DNA of 45,395 nt from an uncultured Nitrosomonadales bacterium. GTDB taxonomy: Bacteria; Pseudomonadota; Gammaproteobacteria; Burkholderiales; Gallionellaceae. This document shows, piece by piece, positions 25,510 through 35,131 of the stretch (position 1 is the stretch's first letter; each line of letters opens with the position of its first letter). The notes below the pieces were generated by a model. It was not told the DNA's origin. It saw nothing but the letters and a program-made list of their open reading frames with translations, and made no database searches. The stretch lies in assembly GCA_903915035.1 (NCBI GenBank), contig CAIWRI010000111.1, positions 1 to 45,395 of the forward strand, given 5' to 3'. The position numbers and the translations under genes are program-made.

Positions 25510-28392
25510 ATGAACGAAAAAATTATTTTTGTCAGGACACCACGCGGTGAGGATGAGATTCACAGCGGAACTGCGCATTTATCCAAAGACATCAAGCGTG
25601 CCCTATTAATGGTTGATGGCGTGGCCTCCGTCGCCCGGATAATAAAACGTTCGTCCCCCAGTTTGCGCGGCATGCTGGAAGATATGCTCACTGACTTGCA
25701 TAAAGGCGGATATATTGAGGACAAAGCTAAAATCGTAACGAAACGGGTAAGTTTCTCGGAGATTCAGCCTGATGAATCCGGTGAACTCGATTTCACCACA
25801 GTTCCGGCACTTACTACCCAGTGGAAGGCGCAGGCTTTGAAATCAGTACCTATAGAAGCCGCGCACATGAGTGCGAAACAAGCCCTTGAGTGCCTGAGTG
25901 AGGAAAGTGAACGGACAACTTCGACGGTGGCTGACTGGGGCGTTGCGAGTGTAGCAATACAACCCATCCGCGAAAAAATTGTTGAGTATGAACGAGAATC
26001 CGGAAAAATATCGCCTGACATGATTGCTTTAAATGTAAAAAATGCTGCAATGGAGGCCCGCGTGTTTTCAGAACTGGATACGTTGAATAAGAAAGAAGCT
26101 GCAAGTGATCAGGCTGGTGGCAATCCGGCGACGGAAAGGCGTAATGTCAGCGCAGCAGTGCAAGGGTGTGACAGTCGGGGAGCAAATAAGGGAGTGCCGC
26201 TGATAGAAAGACGAGTAATTACAGTTGCGGTGGTTTTTTTTGATATTGTGGGTTACACAAAACAATCCGACAGCATGCAGATTATCGTTAAACAAAAGTT
26301 TAACGAATTGCTGATGCGCAGCCTCGATAGGCTAGCTCCGGAAGAGTGGATCATTCTGGATACCGGCGATGGTGCAGCGATTGGTTTCTTGCACTATCCG
26401 ACTGAGGCGATGTCAGTGGCGATGCGTTTTTGTGCTGAACTGCTTGCCGGTGGGCAGATGGATGGTTTAGGGGTACGTATCGGTGTAAATCTGGGACCGG
26501 TCAGTCTGGTCAGAGATATAAATGGACAGATCAATATGCTGGGCGATGGCATCAATAGTGCCCAGCGTGTGATGAGTTTTGCAGGAGAAAACCAAATCTA
26601 TGTATCTCGTGCCTATGTTGATTTCGTTTCCAGTCTGGGCTATGAGTATGGAAAACTATTTCGCTATCATGGTGAACTACAGGACAAGCACGGACGTGAA
26701 CATCAGGTTTACGAGTTGTCGGTTGTTGACATGCCGCCGGATGATTCCGCGTCGATACTGCCCGGTAACGCGGATGCCTTCAATTTTGATGCTTTTAACC
26801 TGGAGCTGTCTCGCCTGCCAGAACCGGTGAAACTACCCGAGCCGCTAGTCACTCCCCGGAGTAAGGATGATGCGGGCGCAAAGTGGTTAGCGATTGTGGA
26901 ATCTTACGTGCCTGAGAGTTTGCCAGAGATTCCGCCAGAGACGCTATCAGCGACCCCGCTTGAGACTTCGCCTGAGACTGAGCCGGAGATTCCGCCAGTG
27001 ACCATCGTGCTTGCAAAAGTGCCTGCAGAGTCCAGTCGTTTGCCTGAGACTTCGCCCGAACCCGCTGTACGGACTGAAGTGACCGTTGAGGTTGTGCCCA
27101 GAGCTGTAATGCCGGTTGAAAAAAAGTCACTAGCTGCGTCTGTCGTTCCCGCTGATAACAAAAAAATTAATGCAAGGGCTATCGTCAAGGTAACGCATTA
27201 CACGCAGCCTTGGGGTAAATGGGCGACAGGCGTACTCATCTTGCTGATGCTTATGCTGTTCCTCGTGCCTTTTGTCTGGCCGCTGCAAAATTATGTTGCC
27301 GGAATCGAGCAGCACTTGAGTGAGAAACTGCACCAGCCAGTGCATATCGGCCATCTAGCCGGGCGGATATTACCTGTACCCGAACTGACTTTGAGTGATC
27401 TCTCCATCGGTCAGGCCGGGCAAATTCAGATACCTCGGGTACAAATGAATTTCGCTATTACTGCGCTGTTCAGGCAGATTAAATTGATTGACAGTGTTGA
27501 ATTGGATGAGATACAGATACAGGGCGCAGGGTTGCCGGAGGTATCTGCATGGTTGCAACAATTAGCGGGTGATCCCTCGTATCCGATCCGGCGGATCGTG
27601 GTCGCGCACGCACAGCTGGATGAGGACGGTGTGCTGTTTTCGGCAGTGGAGGGCGCTTTGGATTTTGACTCATCCGGAAAATTTATAAATGCGAATTTTG
27701 ATGCCAATGAGCATAAGCTGGTACTGCAGATACACGCCATGCCGGCAGATAAGCTACAGCTGACTATTGCATTACATGACAGTGTCTTGCCCGCATTGCC
27801 AGACTTGATATTTGACAGCTTTCATGCTCAGGGTGAATTGAACCGGTCTGAGCTGCGTCTCAACAGTCTGGAGGGGGTCGTCAGGGGTAACATACTGACG
27901 GGTAATGCGCGCATCAACTGGCGCAGGGGTTGGCATGTGCAGGGGGAACTGGCGGCGAAGGCGATGCCGCTGCAGCATGTTAATAAGTTGCTCGCCGGTG
28001 ATGCGGAAGTCTCAGCAAGTTTTCAGATGCAGGCTGCAAGCCTTGCGAAACTTGCCGACACAGCGACTGTTCGCGGTATGTTCAGCGCCCAAAAAGGACT
28101 GATTAACGGTATGGATATTGTTGAAACCGCGCGTTTATACAGTCAGAAAAACTTGCCGGGCGGTAGAACTCATTTTGATGAAATGAGCGGTCACTTTTCT
28201 TATGCTAATGGTAATTACTTCTTTGATCAACTCAAACTCAATGGCAACATGATGAAAGCAGCCGGAAGATTGTCGATTACAGGGTCGACATTGTCGGGGG
28301 TTATTTCGACTGATCTGGCGATGCGTGCCGGGTCAGTCGTATTGCAAATCAGCGGCACAACAGCAAGCCCCTCTTTACAGCTTGCCCCCTGA
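25510..28392 (+). CDS. Cyclase–AsmA fusion, membrane-anchored
   Basis: A 960-residue protein with four parts. Residues about 1–80 look like a winged-helix-type N-terminal domain. About 235–400 form a class III nucleotidyl cyclase domain: F-F-D-I-V-G-Y-T (Asp245), D-T-G-D-G (Asp287), and G-D-G-I-N-S-A-Q-R with Asn349 and Arg353, so metal and transition-state residues are kept. The usual substrate-specifying Lys is replaced (I-L-D-T-G-D-G), so the nucleotide is uncertain. A Pro-Glu-Thr linker (about 470–530) leads to a transmembrane helix at about 570–593. The rest is AsmA-like and periplasmic (D-L-S-I-G, L-D-E-I-Q-I-Q-G-A). Divergent from the LexA-like gene. Confidence 0.8.
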   Translation: MNEKIIFVRTPRGEDEIHSGTAHLSKDIKRALLMVDGVASVARIIKRSSPSLRGMLEDMLTDLHKGGYIEDKAKIVTKRVSFSEIQPDESGELDFTTVPALTTQWKAQALKSVPIEAAHMSAKQALECLSEESERTTSTVADWGVASVAIQPIREKIVEYERESGKISPDMIALNVKNAAMEARVFSELDTLNKKEAASDQAGGNPATERRNVSAAVQGCDSRGANKGVPLIERRVITVAVVFFDIVGYTKQSDSMQIIVKQKFNELLMRSLDRLAPEEWIILDTGDGAAIGFLHYPTEAMSVAMRFCAELLAGGQMDGLGVRIGVNLGPVSLVRDINGQINMLGDGINSAQRVMSFAGENQIYVSRAYVDFVSSLGYEYGKLFRYHGELQDKHGREHQVYELSVVDMPPDDSASILPGNADAFNFDAFNLELSRLPEPVKLPEPLVTPRSKDDAGAKWLAIVESYVPESLPEIPPETLSATPLETSPETEPEIPPVTIVLAKVPAESSRLPETSPEPAVRTEVTVEVVPRAVMPVEKKSLAASVVPADNKKINARAIVKVTHYTQPWGKWATGVLILLMLMLFLVPFVWPLQNYVAGIEQHLSEKLHQPVHIGHLAGRILPVPELTLSDLSIGQAGQIQIPRVQMNFAITALFRQIKLIDSVELDEIQIQGAGLPEVSAWLQQLAGDPSYPIRRIVVAHAQLDEDGVLFSAVEGALDFDSSGKFINANFDANEHKLVLQIHAMPADKLQLTIALHDSVLPALPDLIFDSFHAQGELNRSELRLNSLEGVVRGNILTGNARINWRRGWHVQGELAAKAMPLQHVNKLLAGDAEVSASFQMQAASLAKLADTATVRGMFSAQKGLINGMDIVETARLYSQKNLPGGRTHFDEMSGHFSYANGNYFFDQLKLNGNMMKAAGRLSITGSTLSGVISTDLAMRAGSVVLQISGTTASPSLQLAP

Positions 28393-28747
28393 GGATATTG
28401 TTTTTATATTTTTTGGTCTGATACTTACCGTATATATATCCACTCAGTCCATGACTACGGCAGACCAGCGACTTCAAATTGCCGGCTTGCCGCCGCACAT
28501 GTTTGCGCCGTCCATTCCCGGTTGCCAGGTCTGTTGCTTCCGTTAGAAATCGTTCATTTTTTCAACTTGACCCGTCATCTCGAATAACGGACTTGTAGTG
28601 AGTGTAAGGTTGTTTGCAATCAACTTCGCTTGTATGATGCGCAATATGTCGGAGCTTATATGCAGAGTTTAGCAACGTCATGCATCTACTCTTGACCAGG
28701 CATCATCGTCAACTTTCTTTCTACTTTCATTCTTTCTGGCCGGTAAA
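28393..28747. other. Intergenic stretch before the EamA gene
   Basis: No convincing gene. A sigma70-like promoter is possible at 28610–28638 (TTGTTT, 17-base spacer, TATGAT). Otherwise nothing was identified. Confidence 0.35.
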
Positions 28748-29659
28748 TTGACAATTCAGACTAAAGCTGTAAATAGGGATGTGCTCCCGGGTGTGATCTT
28801 AGCGCTGCTTGCAGCCGTAGGATTTTCAGCTAAGGCGATCCTGGTCAAGCTGGCTTATCAAGGTGGTGTCGATGCAATTACGCTGCTGGCGCTGCGCATG
28901 GCATTTTCACTGCCGGCTTTTATCGGTATTGCGCTGTGGTCCGCACGCCAGTCTGGCCAAGCTCTCAATACGTATGACCGCCTGCTGGTACTGGCGTTGG
29001 GGCTGATCGGCTATTATCTGTCCAGTTTGCTGGATTTTTTAGGCTTGCAATATCTGTCCGCAGGACTGGAACGTCTGATTCTGTTTCTTTATCCGACCAT
29101 GACGGTGCTGCTCTCTGCCTTGATCTACAAGAGTCGCATCAGCAAAAGAGCCATGCTGGCAATGGCCTTGAGTTATGCCGGAATCGCACTGGTTTTTTTG
29201 CATGACGCAGGTATCAGGCAGGGCGGCAGTGTCGCACTAGGTTCTTTACTGGTTTTTTTGAGCACCTTGTCCTATTCATCCTATCTGGTGGGGGTGGGGC
29301 ATGCCGTGCAGCGTATTGGCACAATGCGTTTTACCGCCTATGCGATGCTGGTGGCCAGTGCGGCCAGTATCGCGCAGTTTTTTTTGATGCGCCCGCTGAG
29401 CGCGCTTGATTTGCCATTGCATGTCTATGAGTTGTCGATTGCGATGGCTATTTTTTCAACGGTGCTACCCGTATTTATGCTGTCCTACGCGATTCGACGT
29501 ATCGGTTCAGCCAGCACGTCGCTAATAGGCTCGATAGGTCCTGTCAGCACAATTTATATGGCTTATTTGTTTCTGAATGAGACAATTTCGTTACTGCAAA
29601 TGATCGGATCAGCATTAGTGCTGGCAGGCGTGCTGATCATCAGTCGGAATAAAAAATGA
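28748..29659 (+). CDS. EamA family transporter
   Basis: A 303-residue drug/metabolite transporter with about ten transmembrane helices as two EamA repeats. The first repeat holds A-A-V-G-F-S-A-K-A-I-L-V-K and L-x-A-L-R-M-A-F-S-L-P; both end with the typical Y-x-S-S-L-L-D-F and Y-L-F-L-N-E-T-I-S-L-L-Q-M-I-G-S-A-L-V-L-A-G-V. It probably exports a small metabolite; the substrate is unknown. The start is a TTG at 28748 because no ATG is available before the first helix. Confidence 0.88.
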   Translation: MTIQTKAVNRDVLPGVILALLAAVGFSAKAILVKLAYQGGVDAITLLALRMAFSLPAFIGIALWSARQSGQALNTYDRLLVLALGLIGYYLSSLLDFLGLQYLSAGLERLILFLYPTMTVLLSALIYKSRISKRAMLAMALSYAGIALVFLHDAGIRQGGSVALGSLLVFLSTLSYSSYLVGVGHAVQRIGTMRFTAYAMLVASAASIAQFFLMRPLSALDLPLHVYELSIAMAIFSTVLPVFMLSYAIRRIGSASTSLIGSIGPVSTIYMAYLFLNETISLLQMIGSALVLAGVLIISRNKK

Positions 29660-29821
29660 GTCGTTATAAAAAGCCGCCGGGTGTAGCGTAAACAGACAGA
29701 CTTTTAACGACTCGAAGGCGAGCGCTTGCGGATAACTGATGATTTTTCCGCAGTTTGAATATAGAAAAAGATGCGAGTTGTTTAACGCGGATAGAGTCCA
29801 AGGATACCAGGTTTTATTACT

Positions 29822-31171
29822 ATGATGCTAAATCGTTTGTCGCTTGTCCTTGATGAATCCGTGATGGGCTTTCTTGCGCTTACGGGGTTGAGTCTTGGAG
29901 TAACGCCTTTGCTGTTCGAATTGCCCGATGGGCTTGAATTGAGTTTTGATTTTGCCAAATGGTTGATCATTGGATTATTTGCGCTCGAATATACCGTCAA
30001 TTTCATGCTATCAACGGACAGACGCAAGTTTATTTTCGCCCCCTGGCGTATGCTTGATGCTGTCATCATCATCGTACCGTTGTTATCATTGTTCCCTGCC
30101 GTATCGAACATAGCGAGATTGACTCCTGCGCTGCGAATACTCCGGCTGTTTAGTCTGTTGTTGTTCGGCCCGCGCGTCGGACATGCTCTGCAGCGCACCG
30201 CCACGCCTCTGACACGCAAGGTGCCTGTTGGTCATCCGCAGGTGACAATATTGCGGCCCGGTGATTTAAGCCCGCAAAGTTCTGGATGGGATGCGCTATT
30301 GCAGTGGATTGCCGCACCGACAGAAGCCTGGATGCATGCCTCGAATCTCTCACCTGACCGGCTCATGGAAATTGCTTCCGCAGCAGGTGTTCCCCACGTG
30401 TTAATCGAAGCTGCTTTGCAAGAGTCGAGTTACCCGCGCATTGAATCCGACAAGCACTGGACCGCACTGACAATTTCGCTGCTCTCAGAGGGTGAGACGA
30501 TACGCCGTGATCCCGTTTTGCTGCTGGTGCTGGAGAATGGTGTGCTTTCTCTCGCAATACACCCGCTTGATATTCAGCAACCACCTGCGGAATCATCAAT
30601 GCTACCCTGGGGGCCTCGCTGCGCGCTGCATATTATTCGTCTGGTGCTGGCGCTTGACGAGAAATTCACCGGCAGGCTCGAACGCCGGGTACGTCAGTTC
30701 GAAGAACTGCCGGCGATTGAAAGTCCGGAAAGTTTTTTCAGGCAAACACTGGGTTTAAAGCGCATCTTGTCGACGATAAAAAGCGATTTATGGCGCTTGC
30801 ACGGTCTGTTGGAAATGCTTGCCGATGGACGACGTCTGCTGCCCGGATTTACGCCTGAGCAGCGCGATTTTGTCGGGCCATTGATTGAAGAAGCCGATTA
30901 TCTGTATGAAACAGTTGACAATGTTCGCGAATCATTACTCTCACTGATAGAGCTGCATATTAACATTGCCGCGCACGACACAACCCGTTTCATGCGTTTG
31001 CTGGCGATTGTGACCACGTTGGCTTTAATTCCGGCGGTGGTCGGCGGGCTGTTTGGTATGAATCTCGTCGATGCCCCGTGGCCGGTCACACTTGGACAGG
31101 TCGCTTTTGGAACCTTAGTCCTGACGCTGGCAGTGCTTTATACCTTCATGGCGAAAGGGTGGTTGCGTTAA
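29822..31171 (+). CDS. Voltage-sensor-like / CorA metal-channel fusion
   Basis: A 449-residue membrane protein with two parts. Residues about 14–118 look like the S1–S4 voltage sensor of ion channels: S1 about 14–34, S2 about 46–62 with Glu56, S3 about 76–92 with Asp79 (P-W-R-M-L-D), and S4 with Arg99, Arg105 and Arg108. Residues about 140–385 match the CorA/ZntB cytoplasmic domain with long coiled helices. Two C-terminal helices flank the G412-M-N filter motif of divalent metal channels. It would therefore sense membrane potential and move Mg2+, Co2+ or Zn2+, an inference. Single gene, convergent with the DyP gene. Confidence 0.82.
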   Translation: MMLNRLSLVLDESVMGFLALTGLSLGVTPLLFELPDGLELSFDFAKWLIIGLFALEYTVNFMLSTDRRKFIFAPWRMLDAVIIIVPLLSLFPAVSNIARLTPALRILRLFSLLLFGPRVGHALQRTATPLTRKVPVGHPQVTILRPGDLSPQSSGWDALLQWIAAPTEAWMHASNLSPDRLMEIASAAGVPHVLIEAALQESSYPRIESDKHWTALTISLLSEGETIRRDPVLLLVLENGVLSLAIHPLDIQQPPAESSMLPWGPRCALHIIRLVLALDEKFTGRLERRVRQFEELPAIESPESFFRQTLGLKRILSTIKSDLWRLHGLLEMLADGRRLLPGFTPEQRDFVGPLIEEADYLYETVDNVRESLLSLIELHINIAAHDTTRFMRLLAIVTTLALIPAVVGGLFGMNLVDAPWPVTLGQVAFGTLVLTLAVLYTFMAKGWLR

Positions 31172-31179
31172 GAAGATGC

Positions 31180-31208
31180 GGGGTTGATAGCCGCAAGACA
31201 TCAACCCC
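31180..31208. terminator. Bidirectional hairpin between convergent genes
   Basis: GGGGTTGAT (31180–31188) and ATCAACCCC (31200–31208) form a nine-base stem with an 11-base loop, just after the CorA-fusion stop and before the DyP stop. No T run is present. Confidence 0.55.
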
Positions 31209-31225
31209 GGCAAAGCCGAGTAGTA

Positions 31226-32485
31226 TTACATGAACAACGCCTCTCCGATATAGCCACCCGGTTTGGTGCCCGGCGGACAGGCGAATAGTCCGCCGCCGGT
31301 ATGCGTGGTGAATTGATTGAGCATGTCTATCTGAGCCATTTTTGCAAACAACTTGATAAACCCGGTGCGCGGATCTTGCTGGTAACACTGAAACAGCAGT
31401 CCGGCATCGAAAGTCATCAGTTGGCGCCACGGCGGCCAGCGTTCGGCGATTCTGGTAATGCCGTTGTCAAATGAAAACGCCCGGCGCAAGATTTGCGCGC
31501 CGTCATTGTTTTCCGGCGCCGACATCGCTGCATGGGAGTTTTCAGTGGTCACCGGATTACCGGCTGTGTCTGTTGCATCAAGATTCAGTTTGTCGAATTC
31601 ATGCTGCTTGCCGATAGGCGCCCCCGATGCTTTTTGACGACCTACAGTTTCTTCCTGAAATGACGTTTTCATGGCATCCCAGTGTTCAAGTGAAATGCGG
31701 ATAGGGCGGATCACCATATAGCTGCCATTTTGCATCCAGGCCGGGCCTTCCTTGCCCACCCAGACGAATTTATTCATCTCTGTTTGGTTTTGAGTTGGCA
31801 CATTGATGGTGCCATCCTTGAAGCCCATTTGATTGCGTCCGGTCTCACCTGGTTTGAACCCGCCGGAAAACCCCATCTGTGCCCAGCGCATCGAGGCCGT
31901 ACCGATGGCTAACTTGACCAGTATGCGCACCGCATATTCCACAACTTGCGGATCGTCCGCACAGGCCTGAATTGACAGATCACCGCCTGTGCGCTCAGAC
32001 ACCAGCTGGTCTCCGGCAAAGCGCGGCATATCAACCAGTGCTTCAGGACGCTGTTTCGCCAGAGCATAGCGGTCTTTACCCTCTTTCTCGAAGAGCGTGG
32101 CACCGAAACCAAAGGTAATAGTCAGACGTGAGGCCGGTATGCCCACTGTAGCCCCTGATTCACCTGAGGGCTGGTTGTGATCCGCTTTTGCATCAAACTG
32201 AGCAGGTCCTGCGCACATTGTCGCTGCGGCATCAGTCCAGGCCTGCAGCAGTTTGGTCAAATCCTCACGTTTGGCTGTGTCATCCATATCAAAGGCGATA
32301 AAGTAAGTGCTGCTCTGCATGGGGGTGGCAATGCCGCCCTGATGCTTGCCCCGGAAGGGTTCAATGCCCGGTTGTACAGGTGTTGCGTTTGCCGTGCTGC
32401 TGGTCGCCAGTTGTGCGAACGGAGTGACAGCGATGGCCAGTGCGGTACGGGTTAAAAAATTGCGTCTGCTGTGGTCAGGTGTCAT
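31226..32485 (-). CDS. Tat-exported DyP-type peroxidase (EfeB-like)
   Basis: A 419-residue dye-decolorizing peroxidase, a periplasmic heme enzyme. The twin-arginine signal S-R-R-N-F-L-T is at about 6–12 and the hydrophobic core ends T-A-N-A. The diagnostic G-F-K-D-G-T motif holds the distal Asp, and the C-terminal S-H-A-A-M-S-A-P, R-R-A-F-S-F-D-N-G and F-A-C-P-P-G-T-K are of the EfeB type. EfeB relatives help iron uptake or deferrochelation. It overlaps the propeller gene by 4 bases in a Fur-boxed operon, without EfeU or EfeO. Confidence 0.93.
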   Translation of the reverse strand: MTPDHSRRNFLTRTALAIAVTPFAQLATSSTANATPVQPGIEPFRGKHQGGIATPMQSSTYFIAFDMDDTAKREDLTKLLQAWTDAAATMCAGPAQFDAKADHNQPSGESGATVGIPASRLTITFGFGATLFEKEGKDRYALAKQRPEALVDMPRFAGDQLVSERTGGDLSIQACADDPQVVEYAVRILVKLAIGTASMRWAQMGFSGGFKPGETGRNQMGFKDGTINVPTQNQTEMNKFVWVGKEGPAWMQNGSYMVIRPIRISLEHWDAMKTSFQEETVGRQKASGAPIGKQHEFDKLNLDATDTAGNPVTTENSHAAMSAPENNDGAQILRRAFSFDNGITRIAERWPPWRQLMTFDAGLLFQCYQQDPRTGFIKLFAKMAQIDMLNQFTTHTGGGLFACPPGTKPGGYIGEALFM

Positions 32486-33645
32486 GGTGTGGCGATCCTC
32501 AAAGAGTTGATGTCATCTTCTACGTAATAAAAACTTTTACCATCCGGCGCCAGGGCAATGCCAAACAGATTGCCGTTGCCAGGTGGCGATTGCGCCTGAT
32601 TGGCGTTCAGCCAGTGTGCATAAATCTGTTTTTTCGCGACAGGATCAATTTCAACCGCCTGACCGTTCTTGCCGTTACAGACAATCAAATGTCCTTGTGC
32701 TGTCATTATCATGCCCAACGGCCAGGAAAGCAGACCGTCTTTGGTCACCAGCTCGCCTTTTCCGCCACTCCCGCTGCGGGTGCTGGCATTGCTAATAGCG
32801 GTGATTTCATTGTCCAGCCCGTCGGTAACATATAAAGTGTCATCCGTGCCGAGTGCAAGGCCGGTCGGACCCAGCAGAAAGTTGGCAAGATCTGCGCGTT
32901 GCGAGTAGCCGTCGCCGATCACCGTCTGACTTTGCAATACCGGCGGTTTGCCTTCAGGGATAGTTAAATTGAAACGCAATACCGTGGCTTGATGTGCTAT
33001 GACCGGATAGTGAGTTGCCGGATCCAGCACATCCGGACTCTGTACGCCAAATCCCGCCATACTAATGAACAGTGTCGCGCTGTCCCCATGATCGATTGTC
33101 GCCATACTGCCCCACGGACCATTGATGGCAGCGCCCGCCCAGGTGGCGACATGATGGCCGTTTGCATCGAACACCAGCAGACAGCCGTCCCCCTTGGTGC
33201 GGGTTGTGCCATCGGTGCTGGGCGTGCTGCCAACAATCACCCAGCCGCTTTTGAGCATGGTCATGGCGGTGGAAAGTCCGACGCCGCCAGGACATTCAGC
33301 CAGTTTTTGCGGCACCTGCGCGAATAGCTTGGTCTCTTTAGTCGAGGGACGATAGCGCATGATGGTGGTGCCTGTGCCCTGCAGATTTGAGATGTTGTTG
33401 AAGTTATCGACCAGCACATCACCTTGTTCGATTACACCTGCGGATACCGGCGCGACGATCACCGCGTAAGGATTTACATCGCCGTTGTCCGCCATGGTTG
33501 AGGTCAGAAATTTGTGCTTATGTATCGTCTCCAGCAGGCCTTTTTGTTCGGCAAAGGCAGGAATGCAGAGTGTAAGTACCAGTGCAAATAGCGCGCCTTG
33601 CCTAAAGCATCTGGCGGCTTGTGTCGTTGTATGTATCATATTCAT
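32482..33645 (-). CDS. Periplasmic beta-propeller (NHL/SMP-30-like)
   Basis: A 387-residue secreted protein. The signal peptide lies at about 10–32 (F-A-L-V-L-T-L-C-I-P-A-F-A). The mature part has repeated blade motifs: L-G-P-T-G-L-A-L-G-x-D-D-T-L-Y-V-T-D, W-P-L-G-M-I-M-T-A-Q-G-H-L-I-V-C-N-G, F-G-I-A-L-A-P-D-G-K-S-F-Y-Y-V-E-D, as in NHL or SMP-30-like propellers. No catalytic residues were identified. Middle gene of porin–propeller–DyP; its role in the operon is unknown. Confidence 0.8.
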   Translation of the reverse strand: MNMIHTTTQAARCFRQGALFALVLTLCIPAFAEQKGLLETIHKHKFLTSTMADNGDVNPYAVIVAPVSAGVIEQGDVLVDNFNNISNLQGTGTTIMRYRPSTKETKLFAQVPQKLAECPGGVGLSTAMTMLKSGWVIVGSTPSTDGTTRTKGDGCLLVFDANGHHVATWAGAAINGPWGSMATIDHGDSATLFISMAGFGVQSPDVLDPATHYPVIAHQATVLRFNLTIPEGKPPVLQSQTVIGDGYSQRADLANFLLGPTGLALGTDDTLYVTDGLDNEITAISNASTRSGSGGKGELVTKDGLLSWPLGMIMTAQGHLIVCNGKNGQAVEIDPVAKKQIYAHWLNANQAQSPPGNGNLFGIALAPDGKSFYYVEDDINSLRIATP

Positions 33646-33657
33646 GTCCTGTTAAAG

Positions 33658-35091
33658 TTAGAAGGAAATATTGGTGCGCACACCGATGACCAGCTCGTTT
33701 TTAAGTTGCCTACCGGCCTCATTCGCAACCCCCGCCCCCGGATTGATTACATATTGGAGATCCGGCTGTATCTGTATCCAGGGCTTTAACTGGTACTGGT
33801 AGGTTAATTCGATGAACTTTTCAGCGCTCTGTATCGGGTTATTCGTGCCGTTATAAAGGTTATTGTCGATTTCCTGTTGCGCTAGCTGGGAGCTGACCTG
33901 GGCAAAGCCCGCACCGATGCCAAAGGTATCTGCCGGACGATTGAGAAACGGGCTATGAAAAACCACTCCAGTATTCAGGCTGAACACGATCAGATTGCGA
34001 TCTTTCAAGGGCGTGCCCATCACCCGCGCGAAAATACCTGCGGTGCGGTCAGGGTAGTGTTCATCGCGCCAAACCAGTTTGTCGGCGACCGCATACAAGG
34101 CGTAATTGCTGCTGTGTTGCCGTGCCATGCCGTTGCTTGCGGGATTCACCAGGGACAAGCCGTTCTGATCAAGACGCATGTCTGCAAAATCCTCGGTGTT
34201 ATACCAGCCGCCCAACCGGTAAGTCCAGCCCAGCGGTTGCGTTTGTCCCGGTTCAACCATGCTGCCTAGCGCAGGATAAGAAAACTGCATTTCTGCGATG
34301 TAAAGTTTACCGGCGCTCCACGGAAAGCCGGTGCCGTGCTTGTTTTCATCGTTTTTAAGCGGTGTGCCGTTAAATACTCCGGCCAGCACGGTGACGCCGT
34401 CAACCGGGCGGACGCTGATTCGTGCGCCGGGTGCGGACAGAGGATAAGCCGGGCCGCCGCCGGGTAAATCAGCCGATGGCAGCATAGGCCAGCCGAACAT
34501 GGTATTGACGAAATACAGTGCATCCGCGCTGACCATAAATTCCTGATCCAGACTTTGCTGACCTACTTTAACGTCCAGTCGGTCTTCGTCAAGAAATTTC
34601 TGGTCATACCAGAGTTCCCATAAGCGGGTTGCATCATCGGCTTCAATGCCGCTGGCCGTTTGCAGCGTTTGCAGATTATCCGCGCTCAGATTGTTGCCAT
34701 GGATGTTGAGCAGGCTGACATTGAACAGGCCGCCATAGTGACTGAAGGCGCGCTGAGTATCGAGTTGCCCGAGAATTTGCGTCAAGCCGTCATATTTGTA
34801 ACCTTTTTTCGTGCCGCCCGAGGTGTTGCCCAGTGTTTCGCTGGTTTCCATTATTTCCAGGGAAATACCCTGGCGGCTCAAATCGCTGCGCAATCCCCAC
34901 ATGTCGCCCAGCAAGGCGCTACTGCGGTTGATGCCATCGAGAAAACCAAAAACACCCGCAGAGCTGGCCGGCTGGTTGTCATCCGTTACCGGGATATTCA
35001 TCATTGGCGGCGGTGCGGCTTGAACCGGTACTGCACATGCCAGACATGCGGCTATGAGCGTCTTGCATAAAAAGGGGCGAATCGCTTGCAT
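33658..35091 (-). CDS. OprB-type carbohydrate-selective porin
   Basis: A 477-residue outer-membrane porin. The signal peptide (about 10–26, C-A-V-P-V-Q-A) is followed by a mature N-terminus rich in Pro and Asn. Family features include G-V-F-N-G-T, W-x-L-G-G-W-Y-N-T-x-x-F, A-x-K-F-I-E-L-T-Y-Q-Y-Q-L and P-W-I-Q-I-Q-P-D-L-Q-Y-V-I-N-P-G. The last residue is Phe (N-I-S-F), the usual signal for barrel assembly. It is the first gene after the Fur box, so it probably takes up a substrate needed in low iron; the substrate is unknown. Confidence 0.93.
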   Translation of the reverse strand: MQAIRPFLCKTLIAACLACAVPVQAAPPPMMNIPVTDDNQPASSAGVFGFLDGINRSSALLGDMWGLRSDLSRQGISLEIMETSETLGNTSGGTKKGYKYDGLTQILGQLDTQRAFSHYGGLFNVSLLNIHGNNLSADNLQTLQTASGIEADDATRLWELWYDQKFLDEDRLDVKVGQQSLDQEFMVSADALYFVNTMFGWPMLPSADLPGGGPAYPLSAPGARISVRPVDGVTVLAGVFNGTPLKNDENKHGTGFPWSAGKLYIAEMQFSYPALGSMVEPGQTQPLGWTYRLGGWYNTEDFADMRLDQNGLSLVNPASNGMARQHSSNYALYAVADKLVWRDEHYPDRTAGIFARVMGTPLKDRNLIVFSLNTGVVFHSPFLNRPADTFGIGAGFAQVSSQLAQQEIDNNLYNGTNNPIQSAEKFIELTYQYQLKPWIQIQPDLQYVINPGAGVANEAGRQLKNELVIGVRTNISF

Positions 35092-35131
35092 AAGAGTTTT
35101 TTTTCTGTAAGAGTGAGCACAAGTGAATGAG

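Noticed and set aside
28325..28546. Plus-strand frame of 73 codons at the end of the cyclase-AsmA gene
   Set aside because: It overlaps the real gene in another frame and has no family signature; likely a shadow.
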